A stretch of 64,000 nucleotides of DNA from Macrothele yani (taxonomy: Eukaryota > Arthropoda > Arachnida > Araneae > Macrothelidae): NCBI GenBank assembly GCA_039090855.1, contig CM077034.1, forward strand, positions 16,587,803-16,651,802, read 5' to 3'. The notes beneath the pieces were generated by a model, which searched no databases, had not been told where the DNA came from, and was given only the letters and a program-made list of their open reading frames with translations. Both the position numbers and the translations under genes were made by a program. The number at the start of each line of letters is the position of its first letter. The stretch's first letter is position 1. This document shows positions 53,801-63,798 of the stretch, piece by piece.

Positions 53801-54490
53801 TCTTTGGAGCTTTGGGATGAAGACACCACGTAATAGAAGACACTATGTAATGTTTTGAACATGTAAAATAATATTTTTGAATGTTTAATTTGTGACATAC
53901 CTCACTCTTGATCTCGTTAGGGCTTTGGGATGAAGACACCATGTAATAGAAGACACTATATAATTTTTTGAACATATAAAATAATATTTTTGAATGTTTA
54001 ATTTGTGACGTACGTCGTTCTTAATCTCTTTGGAGCTTTGGGAAAAAGACACTAGGTAATAGAAGACACTGTGTAATGTTTTGAACATATAAAATAATAT
54101 TTTTGAATGTTTAATTTGTGACGTACGTCGCTCTTAATCTCTTTGGAGGTTTGGGATGAAGACACCATGTAATAGAAGACACTATGTAATGTTTTGAACA
54201 TGTAAAATAATATTTTTGAATGTTTAATGTGTGACGTACGTCGCTCTTAATCTCTTTGGGGCTTTGGAAAGAAGGCACTAGGTAATAGAAGATGTAATTT
54301 TTGAATAGGTAAGTTTTTTGAATAGGTAAAATAATGTTTTTAAATGTTTAATTTGTCACTTACGTCGCTCTTAATTTCTTTGGGGCTTTGGGAAGAAGAC
54401 ACCATGAGTCAGACACTATGTAATTTTTTGAACCCGTAAAATAATATTTTTGAATGTTTAATTTGTAACGTACGTCGTTCTTAATCTCCT
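50880..54490. repeat. 113 bp satellite with GACGTACGTC palindrome (~32 units)
   Basis: The unit is GACGTACGTCGCTCTTAATC, then TCTTTGGGGCTTTGG, GACACTATGTAATTTTTTGA and AATAATATTTTTGAATGTTT. Single 113 bp units predominate at 51.8-52.6 kb. From about 52.9 to 54.2 kb three-unit blocks of 339 bp repeat (a GACATACCTCACTCTTAA unit, a GACGTACGTCGTTCTTAA unit, a GACGTACGTCGCTCTTAA unit), a higher-order structure. Some units lack 30-40 bp of the middle. Terminal units are more diverged. Confidence 0.96.
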
Positions 54491-54529
54491 TGAATGGGGC
54501 TTAAGCTCCCAAAGCCCCCTCCATGGGTG

Positions 54530-54690
54530 CGCCAATGCTACTGCTACAACTACATTCGTGAAAAAGTAGCTTGCTACTGCTGCAACTACATTCTTGAAAA
54601 AGTAGCTTGCTACTGCTGCAACTACATTCTTGAAAAAGTAATTTGCTACTGTTACAACTACATTCTGAGACAAGTAGCAACATGTTTTCA
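54530..54690. repeat. 36 bp short tandem repeat (~4 units)
   Basis: TGCTACTGCTGCAACTACAT then TCTTGAAAAAGTAGCT repeats about four times with decay at the edges. Relatives occur at 49570-49615. Confidence 0.9.
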
Positions 54691-54713
54691 TATAGTTTCA
54701 AAAAACTTTGAAA

Positions 54714-54840
54714 CTAGCTTATCGAAATTGGGTCAAAGGTCAGGGCACGGGAGCGAGATTTATTCCACAGCCATTATCCTCATAACTTGAGTAATGATTT
54801 CTGGTATGTTGGAAAGCGTATCATGATCAACGCATTGCAT
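54714..54840. repeat. Satellite element locus 3: half unit plus right shoulder (empty site)
   Basis: ATCGAAATTGGGTCAAAGGT, the following CAGGGCACGGGAGCG and ATTATCCTCATAACTTGA match the satellite. TAATGATTTCTGGTATGTTG then leads into GGAAAGCGTATCATGATC without interruption. It therefore preserves the sequence that the LINE split at locus 2. Confidence 0.9.
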
Positions 54841-55440
54841 GATTTAACTAACTTGTTTCACAAAAGACGTGCTGAAAAAGGAAACATACCGTGTTTGCCT
54901 CGTATTCGCTGTTTTAACTGGCTAATTGAGATTTCGTTACAGAAAAACTTTACATCGGGAATTTTGATTCACTACCTGAACCGGTGTTTAGCCATCTGTA
55001 TGTGGCAACGTCAAGATAGAAATAGTTCACAGGGGAAATTGATACAGGGTTCACAGTCAGTGGATACGAAAAATGTTGTGTATAAGGAAATTATTGACGA
55101 AATAGGGACTAAATGTTTTACAAATCACATAACAGACAGCCCGTCGTGTCAAATTCCATAATCGACTGCTCGGGAAATCTTCAGAAAGCCGTGAGCCAAC
55201 GTCGCCATCTTTTGACGTGGAACTCAAAAACTCAATAAATAAATATCAATAATTCCTCTATCATAAATTTTATTTTCCCCCGTCATTATTGGCGGCCTTT
55301 CATCTAGTATTACTATAAACTAGTATATTATTAGACGTCAAGGTAAGAGGGACACCCTTTAAGCACTCTATCCCTTCCCCTCCAAACCAGCACATAACAA
55401 ATTTCAAGGTCAGACTGCCCCATATAGCAATTAATTATTA
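54841..55440. other. No recognised gene; 124-codon open frame
   Basis: A plus-strand frame at 54787-55161 is open for 124 codons, starting in the satellite shoulder (MSNDFWYVGKRIMINALHDL). The residues look protein-like, with no low complexity, but I recognise no family and see no splice, promoter or polyadenylation evidence. It could be part of the satellite element's original gene. Confidence that it is coding is low. Confidence 0.25.
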
Positions 55441-55800
55441 TAGCGTTTTGGCTAGCCCCAATACAGCCGGTAATCAACGCTCTTGCTCAGTTGATGCCCC
55501 CACAAAAACAGTCTTGCTGTCCCAGCACTATGTTGCCGCTGTCGAACCGTCAATAAAATGTCCGGAAGGCCAACAGAAGGGCCAGCAGTTCAGGCCAACA
55601 GCTGGCACCCCATCAGTTGTCATATGCCACAACAGGGCCATCAGTGGGCCATCACAGGCTGTAGCTGCCGCAAGCGGCGCATCAGTGGCCCTGCAAGCAC
55701 GTGCCAGAAATGATGGCTAGCCTAATGTGGTCCGCTAGTGGGCCGGTAATGGCAGCCGGCAACCACGTGACGTAACTGGTGGCTTGCCGAATCCTGTCCG
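55440..55800. repeat. GC-rich degenerate GGCC/CAGTGG block 1
   Basis: Much more GC-rich than its surroundings, with irregular recurrence of GGGCCATCAGTGGGCC, GGCCAACAG and GGCCCTGCAAG-like strings. A similar block lies at 56850-57100. No fixed period is visible. It is either a decayed minisatellite or part of an unknown element. A LINE fragment inserts at the end of block 2. Confidence 0.5.
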
Positions 55801-55857
55801 CCAATTACCCAGAAGTAGCCATAATAATAATGTACGACAACCGCAGTTCCCCAAACC

Positions 55858-56030
55858 TACAATTTTTTTTTTCTTACCCTTACGAAACTTGTAAACTAAC
55901 GCGCTGCGCTAGGGCAATTTTCTCAACAAACCGGGAAAACGCCCGCTTGTATCTCAGTAGATTTGAACCAGGGTCGTTTGCGTGGTAGCTGAGCACTCTA
56001 CCGACCGGACTACTTTGCCGTGATCGAGCG
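55858..56030 (-). mobile_element. tRNA-headed SINE3 copy
   Basis: On the minus strand the head reads AAGTAGTCCGGTCGGTAGAG (A box and D-arm like), CTACCACG, then CTGGTTCAAATCTACTGAG (B box GGTTCAAATC). A short body (GCGGGCGTTTTCCCGGTTTG) leads to an A run (T run on plus at 55862-55872). Not related in sequence to SINE1, 2 or 4. Confidence 0.7.
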
Positions 56031-56849
56031 CTTGCTTAAAGCTATCTGTTTCGTATGCAATGTGTAATCGAATGCTTCCCTCTTTCAATTTACAATATTG
56101 CGACGTATTTTTCATAAAAGTCAGTTTCATATAATTGATAAATTTATTTTTTCAACGTAACGATAGTTGTTTTTTTTTTTTACCTTAAGGGAACTTCACT
56201 CATTCTCAAGGCGTGTACATACTTACAGTCGCTTTCCAAAGTTTTGTACTGTCCTTGCCGTCTTGAAAAGAGATTGTTGAATAAATATATATTTACCCGG
56301 GTTCATGTCACATTCTGTTACATTTTTAACGTTGTGTCTTTCCTTTCCGTTGTCCGAAGCTACATTTGTTTTAAAGAGTAAAATATATTTTATTTTACTT
56401 CTCGTTATTTTTAGAAGCGAATTCCTCCCAGTCTTGTGTATTCAACCCATGGATGAGTACACCACATAGCGTTGCTTTTTTTTTCTTTCAAATAATTAAT
56501 AAATTTTGTATGCGTATAATTCTTTTATTTTTTCAACAAACGTTGTTTTAATGGTTTTCCAGGATATGTGTTTCAAGCGGTTTCAAATTTTTTCTTGTTA
56601 TTCATCCACTCCATTCCATGAATTGTTATTCATGGGAATGGAGTGGGTGTATTTCATGGCTGTAATCTAGTATTTCACGGCTTAATCTGATATCTTCGTC
56701 GACGTAAAATTTCATTAGGAAATTAATTCGCCTCTCCACATATGGATTTTTTTCTTAACATCCACTAAAATAACACGATGGCGATAGCGTCGTCTTCAAC
56801 TAACTGGTACCATGAGAGACACAGCAAGTGTTGCTTCTGCGCATGCGCA
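56031..56849. other. No gene; one short hairpin
   Basis: AT-rich spacer. CCACTCCATTCCATGAAT at 56606-56623 is mirrored at 56628-56646 (one base bulged) with a 4-base loop. Nothing else is recognised. Confidence 0.5.
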
Positions 56850-57102
56850 GTCCCGTTGCTTCCACCTGCTGTTGGGGGTTGCATCGGTTGCCAGCAACGG
56901 GCCACTAGTGGCACTTGCTCGGAGGCTCACAATTCACGGCGATATTGCAGGGCCATCAATGGCTCGCCAACTGATAGCGCTGCCACCAACGGACCACTAC
57001 CGGGCCGTGAGCGGCAGATTTCAGCCAGCAGTCACCCATCACTGCCAGCTGGTGGCCAGCAGTTTCCCAGCACTTGTGTTTCTGCTGGGGCCTCCATCCA
57101 CG
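56850..57102. repeat. GC-rich degenerate GGCC/CAGTGG block 2
   Basis: Shares GGGCCATCA, GCCACTAGTGGC-like and CAGCTGGTGGCC-like strings with block 1. Irregular; ends abruptly at the LINE junction at 57103. Confidence 0.5.
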
Positions 57103-57293
57103 CATTTTAGATTGGATTCCAAGGGACAGGAAAAGACCCAGAAGAAGACCACATAGGAGATGGGTGGATGAAATTCGTAAATATGCGGGAGTGACATGGA
57201 GGAGACTGGCACAAGACAGACCGTTGTGGAGGAAACTTGGGGAGACCTTCGTCCAGCAGTGGATTGATAATGGTTGACAATGATGATGATGAT
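57103..57293 (+). pseudogene. RTE-type LINE extreme C-terminal fragment (copy 5)
   Basis: Opens at ILDWIPRDRKRPRRRPHRRW, continues VDEIRKYAGVTWRRLAQDRP and ends FVQQWIDNG with a stop, then (GATGAT)n. This is the shortest 5'-truncated copy with a tail. Confidence 0.9.
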
Positions 57294-57317
57294 CCTACCT
57301 GTATAGCATGGAAATCG

Positions 57318-57530
57318 ACGCAACCCCGGTGACGCAGTGGTCTTCTGATCATTCGCCCGATATGGGTTCGGGTTCGAGTCCCGGTGAGGCATGCATGTTT
57401 TGTTTGTCTTACAGGCTCTCTCCTTTCCCTGGAACCAGTGGCTGTAAATTAGGGACTGGCGACTTCTTATAGCCCACTGAGTTGCTCACGGTGGTCGTTA
57501 AACCTCCACTCAAAATAAAAAAAAATAAAA
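57318..57530 (+). mobile_element. SINE1 copy, diverged
   Basis: Head shortened (CGCAGTGGTCTTCTGATCAT; the AAGGCGTTGGCC block is missing). B box GGGTTCGAGTCCCGG. The body and A-rich tail are recognisable with more mismatches than other copies, so it is older. Confidence 0.88.
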
Positions 57531-57784
57531 ATGAAATCGATATGTCATTCGCATAATGAATCGGTTTTTAATCGATGTACTCGATGCGTTTCATCACTAC
57601 GCTTACGTTCACTGAACTTTTTTTAGGGATTTCAATTCTTGAAAACTGGCAGGTGTGAGAAAGCAATAAATTGTGTCCTTTTATTCACCTAATTTTTGCA
57701 AAATTAATTTCTTATTGAGAGTGTTTTTCTTCTTCTTTTAGTTCCTGTCTGATATTGGTTGACTTTTACTTGATTTTTGCGGGT

Positions 57785-58243
57785 ACGGAAATCTTCGGAT
57801 CGGACGAGAAATGCTTCATATTTTACAGTTTTGGTATTAACCCATCCCCCCCCCCCCCGACAGGTTTCCAGAGTAGGCAGATACGCTCAGATAATATGAT
57901 AATATGTCGAGTTGTTACTTGTAAATGCTGCAAATCTCCCGATCGGACGAGAAATTCTTCATATCTTACACTTTTTATATTAAATCCCTTCTCCCCCTCC
58001 CCAGTCCGACGGGTTTGCAGAGTAGGCACATGCCCTCAGATAATGTGTCGAGTTATACGTAACTTGTAAATACTGAAAAATCTCCGGATCGGAAGATAAA
58101 TTTTTCTTATTTTACAGTTTTGGTATTAATACCCCCCCCTAGACACTATGCTGAGTAGGCACATGCCGTCAGAAAATTTGCCGAATTGTCGAGTTGTAGC
58201 TTGTAAATGCTGAAAATCTTCCAATGGGTCGAGAAATGCTTTA
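57785..58243. repeat. ~145 bp tandem repeat (four units), split by Tc1-A copy 2
   Basis: Marks GACGAGAAATGCTTCATATT, GACGAGAAATTCTTCATATC and GAAGATAAATTTTTCTTATT occur near 57802, 57950 and 58090. A fourth unit begins near 58227 and is interrupted at the TA of CTTTATA. It continues at 59659 (TTTTACACTTTTGGTCCC) to about 59790. Each unit has a variable poly-C run and GTAGGCAC/CTCAGATAAT blocks. Confidence 0.9.
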
Positions 58244-58245
58244 TA

Positions 58246-59656
58246 CACTGACGGAAAAAAATCCCAACACCAAGAAGGGGTTGTGTTAGATAAACGACAG
58301 TTGGTAGGCGGTGAGAGTACATCTGTAAGATGACGTCTATGCAAATTTCGCGCTCGGCGCATACTTGTGGCGCTAGTAGCGCCCCTCGGAACATGCAAAG
58401 CAGGTTTGCTGTAAATACGCGCTGTAACGTTCGTGAGCGTTAGTTATCGTTGAGATTCGACGTAGTGTGTTGATGTTAGTCAAGAATGCCTTTAAGAAGA
58501 CGAAGAAGCCATTATCAACAGCTCACGGAGTTTGAACGAGGTCGTGTAATAGGGCTACGAGAAGGTGGATTTTCTTTCCGCAATATTGCAGAACGACTTG
58601 GCAGGAATGTAGCCACTGTGCATGATTGTTGGCAGCGGTGGTCAAGGGACGGTACTGCCTCAAGAAGACCGGGTTCCGGCAGGCCACGTGGCACTACTGA
58701 GAGGGAAGACTGCCGCGTATGGCCGCGGCGCATCGTACCGCGTCTGCGGTAGCAATTCGAGCTGCAGTTGCCACCACAGTGACACAACGAACTGTTACAA
58801 ATCGGTTACTTGAAGGACAGCTCCGAGCCAGACGCCCTGTAGCGTGCATTCCACTTACTCCAAACCACTGCCGTTTGCGACGTCAGTGGTGTCAAGCTAG
58901 AGCTCATTGGAGGACGGAGTGGAGATCTGTTGTGTTTTCTGATGAAAGCCGGTTCTGCCTGGGTGCCAGTGATGGCCGTGTGTTGGTTAGAAGGAAGCCA
59001 GGTGAGCGCCTGCAACCAACCTGTCTGCGGCCGAGACACACTATACCTACACCTGGAGTTATGGTCTGGGGAGAAATTTCCTATGACAGCAGGAGCACTC
59101 TCGTGGTTATCCCACGCACCCTGACGGCACAGTTGTACGTCGGTCTGGTGATTCAACCTGTTGTGCTGCCATTCATGAACAGCATTCCAGGGGTGTTTTC
59201 CAACAGGATAACGCTCGCCGGCATACCGCTGTTGTAACCCAACATGCTCTACAGAGTGTCGACATGTTGCCGAGGCCTGCTAGATCACCAGATCTTTCAC
59301 CAATCGAGCACGTATGGGACATCATTGGGCGACAACTCCAGCGTCACCCTCAACCAGCATTAACCGTCCCTGTATTGACCGACCAAGTGCAACAGGCATG
59401 GAACTCCATCCCACAAACTGACATCCAGCACCTGTACGACGCAATGCATGAACGTTTGCGTGCTTGCATTCAACATTCTGGCGGTTACACCGGTTATTAA
59501 TGTACCAGCATTTAAAATGGCTCTTCTCGCGCTTACATTAAGCTGTGATCTTGAAACCTTAATCGATTAAATATGTTAGCTGTACAAATGTATTGCCGCC
59601 ATTTCATTCCTCTACAACTATTTTTTCGTGGTGTTGAGATTTTTTTTTTTTTAGTG
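58246..59656 (+). mobile_element. Tc1-like transposon, family A copy 2
   Basis: Ends CACTGACGG (left), with TCCCAACACCAAGAAGGGGT inside, and TTAGTG (right), inside which GTGGTGTTGAGA mirrors the left. TA lies at 58244-58245 and 59657-59658. Length is 1411 bp. Inserted in the fourth unit of the ~145 bp repeat. Confidence 0.93.
58486..59500 (+). pseudogene. Tc1-like transposase, family A copy 2 (frameshifted)
   Basis: Starts MPLRRRRSHYQQLTEFERGR. HTH 1 and HTH 2 (FSFRNIAERL, VATVHDCWQRW) are intact. A deletion near 58710 shifts the frame, which resumes at 58719 with AAVATTVTQRTVTNRLLEGQ. The first Asp is in FSDESRFCL. GVMVWGEISYDSRSTLVVIP follows. Near 59190 a missing G throws the second Asp block (expected QQDNARPH) out of frame, the same one-base loss as in copy 1. 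The tail from 59264 is in frame again: RPARSPDLSPIEHVWDIIGR, and IQHSGGYTGY with a stop. Confidence 0.9.
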
Positions 59657-59790
59657 TATTTTACACTTTTGGTCCCCCCCCTCCCCCTTCCCCACACGAC
59701 AAGTTTCCTGAGTCAGCACATGAGCTCAGATAATTTGCAGACTTGTAGTTTGAAAACCCTGAAGTCTTCGGTTGAAATGTAGATCATTAA

Positions 59791-60639
59791 TTTTTTTTTT
59801 TTTTTTTTTAATAACGCAGTTAAGAAAAGACGAAATTACGGAAACTACCCCTTAAAATTTTTGGTGGCCACTTCTCCTACACCCGATTTTTTCTATTAGA
59901 GTTAGTTTATTCTTAGCTAATGGAGTTGGCAACGCAGCACGAAGAAAAACTTGAATTCTCTCTCTCTTTTGGGGCACTTTTCTGCGAAAGAAAACTTCGA
60001 TACTGTTTATTGAGAAACAAATTACATCGCAGATAACTGTAGGTATAGGTCAAAGCCTTGCCGAAGTGCTTCTGTATTTGAAATAATGGTGGAGGAAAAT
60101 TGTCGGAGCGTTGTTCGAGTCAAACGACGGCTTTTATTTATTACCGTCTTCGGCCAGTTTGTAATCTCGGCAGCAGGATAGTCTCTGCTGTCATGGCCGG
60201 CGTGAGGAGCCCTGTTCTTCACGGTGATCACGACGATACTGTCTGCTTGTGTGTGTGTGTCTGTGCGGAGAGAGCACAAAGAGGGTTTCGGGGTGGCGTC
60301 GGAGGTTGACAGGGTCGCCATTATCTGATGTGTAAAATGAGCTCCTTTCTCTTTGTCTGATGTATCCGAGTTGCGTTTCATGAATATCCCAGAGCGGACT
60401 GCAGTCCTGACACGATGGAATAGATGAAGCCGTCTGGCTCTCTGCGCACTCTAATTGCGCAGTCGTACGCTTCTGTTTTGTTTTCAGAAGTGTTTATTGC
60501 AAATTTATCTTCACATTCGCTACTGTTGCGGGTGGGGAAGGGGGGGGGGGGTGCGCTTAACGTTTTCCCGCAAGAAATGATGAACGCATATTTGTCATCA
60601 AACGCTTTTCTTTGGGAAATGATGTCCGCTAAAATCTAA
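59791..60639. other. No recognised gene; possibly unique sequence
   Basis: Contains a T run (59791-59809), a CT run near 59958, a (GT)n run near 60249, and a 119-codon minus-strand frame at 60022-60381 that I do not recognise. That frame crosses the (GT)n run, which lowers its credibility. The region shows no repeat seen elsewhere in the window. Confidence 0.4.
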
Positions 60640-61412
60640 CCCCACCTTCGTTTTGCTGATGACGTATAGTCATTTTTGCACAGAGCTGCAGAGTATGATC
60701 CCGGAACTTGCTGACAAGAGTAAAGAAGTGGGATTAAAAATGAACTTTCAGAACACAAAAGTGATGTTCAATGCTTTTACAAGAAATGAAGATTTATCGC
60801 TTGATGGAGAAAAGCTGGAGATAACAGACACGTACGTTTATCTTGGACAGCAGATATCAAGTGAGGGTCACATTGTTGAAGAAATTAGTCGGCGTACAAA
60901 ACTTGCCTGGAGAGCTTTTGGAAGAAACAGCATAATTTTCAAGAGCAATATCCCATTATGTCTTAAAAGAAAAGTGTTTATCAATGCATCCTTCCAGTGC
61001 TTACATATGGTGCAGAGACGTGGACCTTAACTAAAAAGAGACGTACAAAGGCTGCAGACAACTCAAAGCAGCATGGAGAGGTGCATACTTGGTGTAACCA
61101 GGAGAGATAAGAAGAGGAACTCGTGGATCCGAAAAATGACAGACATCATGATCAGATTTAAATCCCTGAAATGGCAATGGGCTGGACATACTGCCAGAAG
61201 GACAGACCATCGATGGACAGCCGAAATTTTAGATTGGATTCCAAGGGACAGGAAAAGACCCAGAAGAAGACCACATGGGAGATGGGTGGATGAAATTCGT
61301 AAATATGCGGGAGTGACATGGAGGAGACTGGCACAAGACAGACCGTTGTGCAAGAAACTTGGGGAGACCTTCGTCCAGCAGTGGATTGATAATGGTTGAC
61401 AATGATGATGAA
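60640..61412 (+). pseudogene. RTE-type LINE C-terminal fragment (copy 6)
   Basis: Begins in the catalytic box (CCTTCGTTTTGCTGATGACG, i.e. FADD). It is broken at once by an 11 bp deletion before the ELQSMIPELADKSKEVGLKM segment. Then NEDLSLDGEKLEITDTYVYL and LAWRAFGRNSIIFKSN follow, with a frameshift near 60980 and another near 61037. From 61073 it is readable to FVQQWIDNG and a GATGATG tail. Confidence 0.9.
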
Positions 61413-61605
61413 CCCGGCCCTTTAAACATTTAAACAGGGTCCGAACTAAAGCCCTCTGGACACTTGCCCATTATGGATGATATGTAGATAATATGTAATG
61501 TCGGAGGACTTTCGATATAGTGTAGGAAAACTGATCACATAAATATGTATCGACCGTATAAAAATTGCATTTTGTTTTAGAAATGTTGAAACCTAAACTA
61601 ATATA

Positions 61606-61910
61606 AGGACGCTGGTGGCCTAGTGGTCAACGTTCTTGACTGCCACGGAGGAACCTCACGTTCGATCCCGGACAGGTGCGAACGCTCAGACCACCATATC
61701 CGCCGTGCGTCGGATGGGCACGTTAAGCCGCCGGACCCCGGGTGATGCACACCCGGTAATAAATGAGGGCGTCTTCCTCCCCTTTCTACCTCGCTTCCGT
61801 GTCACTTTCCTATCGAACACTCTATCCCAAATATCCTCCTCCCTATTTCTAAAGGTTGTTTAAGAACTGGGATCAGACACTCCCATCCTAAAATCCTCTA
61901 CATATGATCT
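61606..61910 (+). mobile_element. tRNA-headed SINE2, uninterrupted copy
   Basis: A box TGGCCTAGTGGTCAACG, B box CGTTCGATCCCGG, then the conserved CCGCCGTGCGTCGGATGGGC, ACCCCGGGTGATGC and GGTAATAAATGAGGGCGTCT blocks. Ends CCTAAAATCCTCTACATATG. There is no poly(A) tail, unlike SINE1. Serves as empty-site reference for the mariner insertion at 21.7 kb. Confidence 0.88.
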
Positions 61911-62187
61911 AAACTAATATACATAACTTTTCTTATGGGTTAAAAAAGCTGAAACTTAATTAAATCATTAGACAACGCTATCAATAGATGAACAACGCAT
62001 TTGAAAATTTGGAAATGTTTAAATTTAGGGAGTATGAACCCCCCAAATTACAATAAAAGGTGTTACCCCCCCCCTTTATTGCATAACATGTGAAATATTA
62101 AAATCATAACTCAAGATTTAGTGAGTCGCAAAGCTTCTACATAAATCTTGTGTCGCTATGACCTTATATGTATACATATTTATACTC

Positions 62188-62427
62188 GCTTGTCGCCTAG
62201 GTCGCGCGGTGGTCTATGCGGTGGCTTCTGATCATTCGTTCGAGATGGGTCCGGGTTCGAATCCCAGTGAGGCATGGATGTTGTGTTTGTCTGACGGTTT
62301 GTCTCTCTCCCTTCCCTGGAACCAGTGGTCTTAAATTAGGGATGGGCGACTGCTTATAGCCCACCTAGTAGCTCAAGGTGGTCGTTAAACCTCAAATCAA
62401 AAAAAAATAAAAAATAAAAAATAAAAA
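62188..62427 (+). mobile_element. SINE1 copy, diverged head
   Basis: Head CGCCTAGGTCGCGCGGTGGT is more changed than in other copies. B box GGGTTCGAATCCCAG. Body CTGCTTATAGCCCACCTAG. Tail AAAAATAAAAAATAAA. Confidence 0.88.
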
Positions 62428-62460
62428 GCCGCCCCGGTGGTGCAGTGGTCTAAGCGGTGA
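62428..62460 (+). mobile_element. SINE1 head only, abutting Tc1-F
   Basis: GCCGCCCCGGTGGTGCAGTG and GTCTAAGCGGTGA are the first 33 bases of SINE1, directly after the tail of the previous copy. The rest is missing and the Tc1-F sequence begins, without that element's left inverted repeat. A deletion joining the two is likely. Confidence 0.85.
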
Positions 62461-63548
62461 CATCCTTGCCAGCTGTCAGAGCTGTTTTCGGCATGAGAAT
62501 GACAAGTAATAACGATTTAAAGCGATTTTCAACGCGGTGTCATTGTTGGCGCTCGTGAGATGGGCCATGGTATTTCGGAGGGAGAAACGAAGTTCGGATT
62601 TTCACGGACGACCATTGCAAGGGTGTACCGTGACTACAAGAATTCCGGCAAAACTTCTAACCTACGATACCAGAGTGGCCGTAAAATGACATTGGGTGAA
62701 CGTGACCATCGTCGGCTGTCAAGAATCGTTTCACGCGACACTCTCGCAGGTAGCATCGGAATTCAAGGCTGGAGTCTCAACAAGCATCAGCGTCCGGACT
62801 GTGCAACGTACCCTGCAAGATATGGGCTTTGGGAGCCGACGCCCAACTGGAGTCCCCTTGCCCACGACACAGAGCTATGCGCCTCGCTTGGGCACGGCAA
62901 CACCGCCACTGGACACTTGATGACTGGAAACAAGTAGCCTGGTCCGACGAGTCGCGTTTCCAACTGGATCATGGAAGGATTCGTGTGTGGCGCAAACACG
63001 CAGGAAGCGATGGATCTCGCCTGTCAACAGGGAACTGTACCGGCTGGTGGTGGTGGGGATGGGGGGGGGCGTAATGGTATGGGGTGTGTTTAGCTGGACT
63101 TCACTGGGACCCCTGGTACGTCTACAAACGTCTGTGACCGGCCAACGCTATGTGCGCGTCCTGTCTGACGAGGTACACCCGTTCATGTCCTGCATTCATG
63201 CTTATGGGTTGGGCCTGTTCCAACAGGACAACGCAAGTGTAGGGATGTCACATTATGGTTAGAGGAGCATTCATCTGAGTTTGGGGTGTTGCCATTCCCA
63301 CCCAAGTCCCCCAGATCTGAACGTGATAGAACACTTTCGGGATGCCATGCTATCGAACGCAGGAATCCGAGACCTCGGAATACACCCGAATTGTGGAACG
63401 CTCTGCAGGAAGTATGGTGTGCATTGCCTACAGCATATTTCCAAAAGCTGGTGGAGTCCATGCCTCGTCGTATTTCTTCAGTCCTGCGCTTCCGTGGGGG
63501 ACCTACCAAGTACTAGACTGGTTTACCAGTTTTTCTGGCACTTCAGTG
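62461..63548 (+). mobile_element. Tc1-like transposon, family F, left end deleted
   Basis: The right end ACTTCAGTG with TA at 63549-63550 resembles the family C end (CTTCAGTG-TA). At the left the sequence begins inside the element just before the start codon, next to the SINE1 head. No left inverted repeat was found. Confidence 0.85.
62499..63516 (+). pseudogene. Tc1-like transposase, family F (heavily degraded)
   Basis: The start at 62499 is quickly out of frame. The true reading continues as FQRGVIVGAREMGHGISEGE, FGFSRTTIARVYRDYKNSGK and MTLGERDHRRLSRIV. It breaks, then resumes in other frames: ISVRTVQRTLQDMGFGSRRP, WSDESRFQLDHGRIRVWRKH (first Asp), GVMVWGVFSWTSLGPLVRLQ and FQQDNAS (second Asp). 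The third block is scrambled (PPDLNVIEHFRDAM is in another frame). The end SMPRRISSVLRFRGGPTKY is in frame with a stop at 63514-63516. At least five frame changes make it the oldest-looking Tc1 here. Related to family C by its end. Confidence 0.85.
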
Positions 63549-63703
63549 TATGTCAATGTATTTGTCAACAAAGTCCAATAAATAATTTAATTTAAAGTTT
63601 CAATCTAAAAATAAAAAAAATCGTGGATCCACAGAGACTGGTACCCAGCAAATTATACATGTTTGACTTATTGTTTATTAGTATGGGCATACCGAAGTAA
63701 ATT

Positions 63704-63759
63704 CATCCGGGATTCGAACCCGAGTCCGCTTATTCCGGAACAAGTCGCTCCACCAACTG

Positions 63760-63763
<4 letters not shown>
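63704..63763 (-). mobile_element. Truncated SINE4 tRNA-like sequence
   Basis: The minus strand reads GCTCAGTTGGTGGAGCGACT, TGTTCCGGAATAAGC and GGGTTCGAATCCCGGATG. This is the same tRNA-like type as at 9.8-12.1 kb, here with the CTTGTTCC/GGAATAAG arm. The acceptor 5' strand was lost where the next SINE1 tail was inserted. Confidence 0.8.

Positions 63764-63798
<35 letters not shown>

Noticed and set aside
50880..54490. Series of 60-99 codon minus-strand frames (MFKTLHSVFYYMVS type)
   Set aside because: They repeat with the 113 bp satellite period and come from the repeat itself.
60022..60381. 119-codon minus-strand frame
   Set aside because: Crosses a (GT)n microsatellite, has no recognised family and no supporting signals. 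Mentioned only as unassigned.
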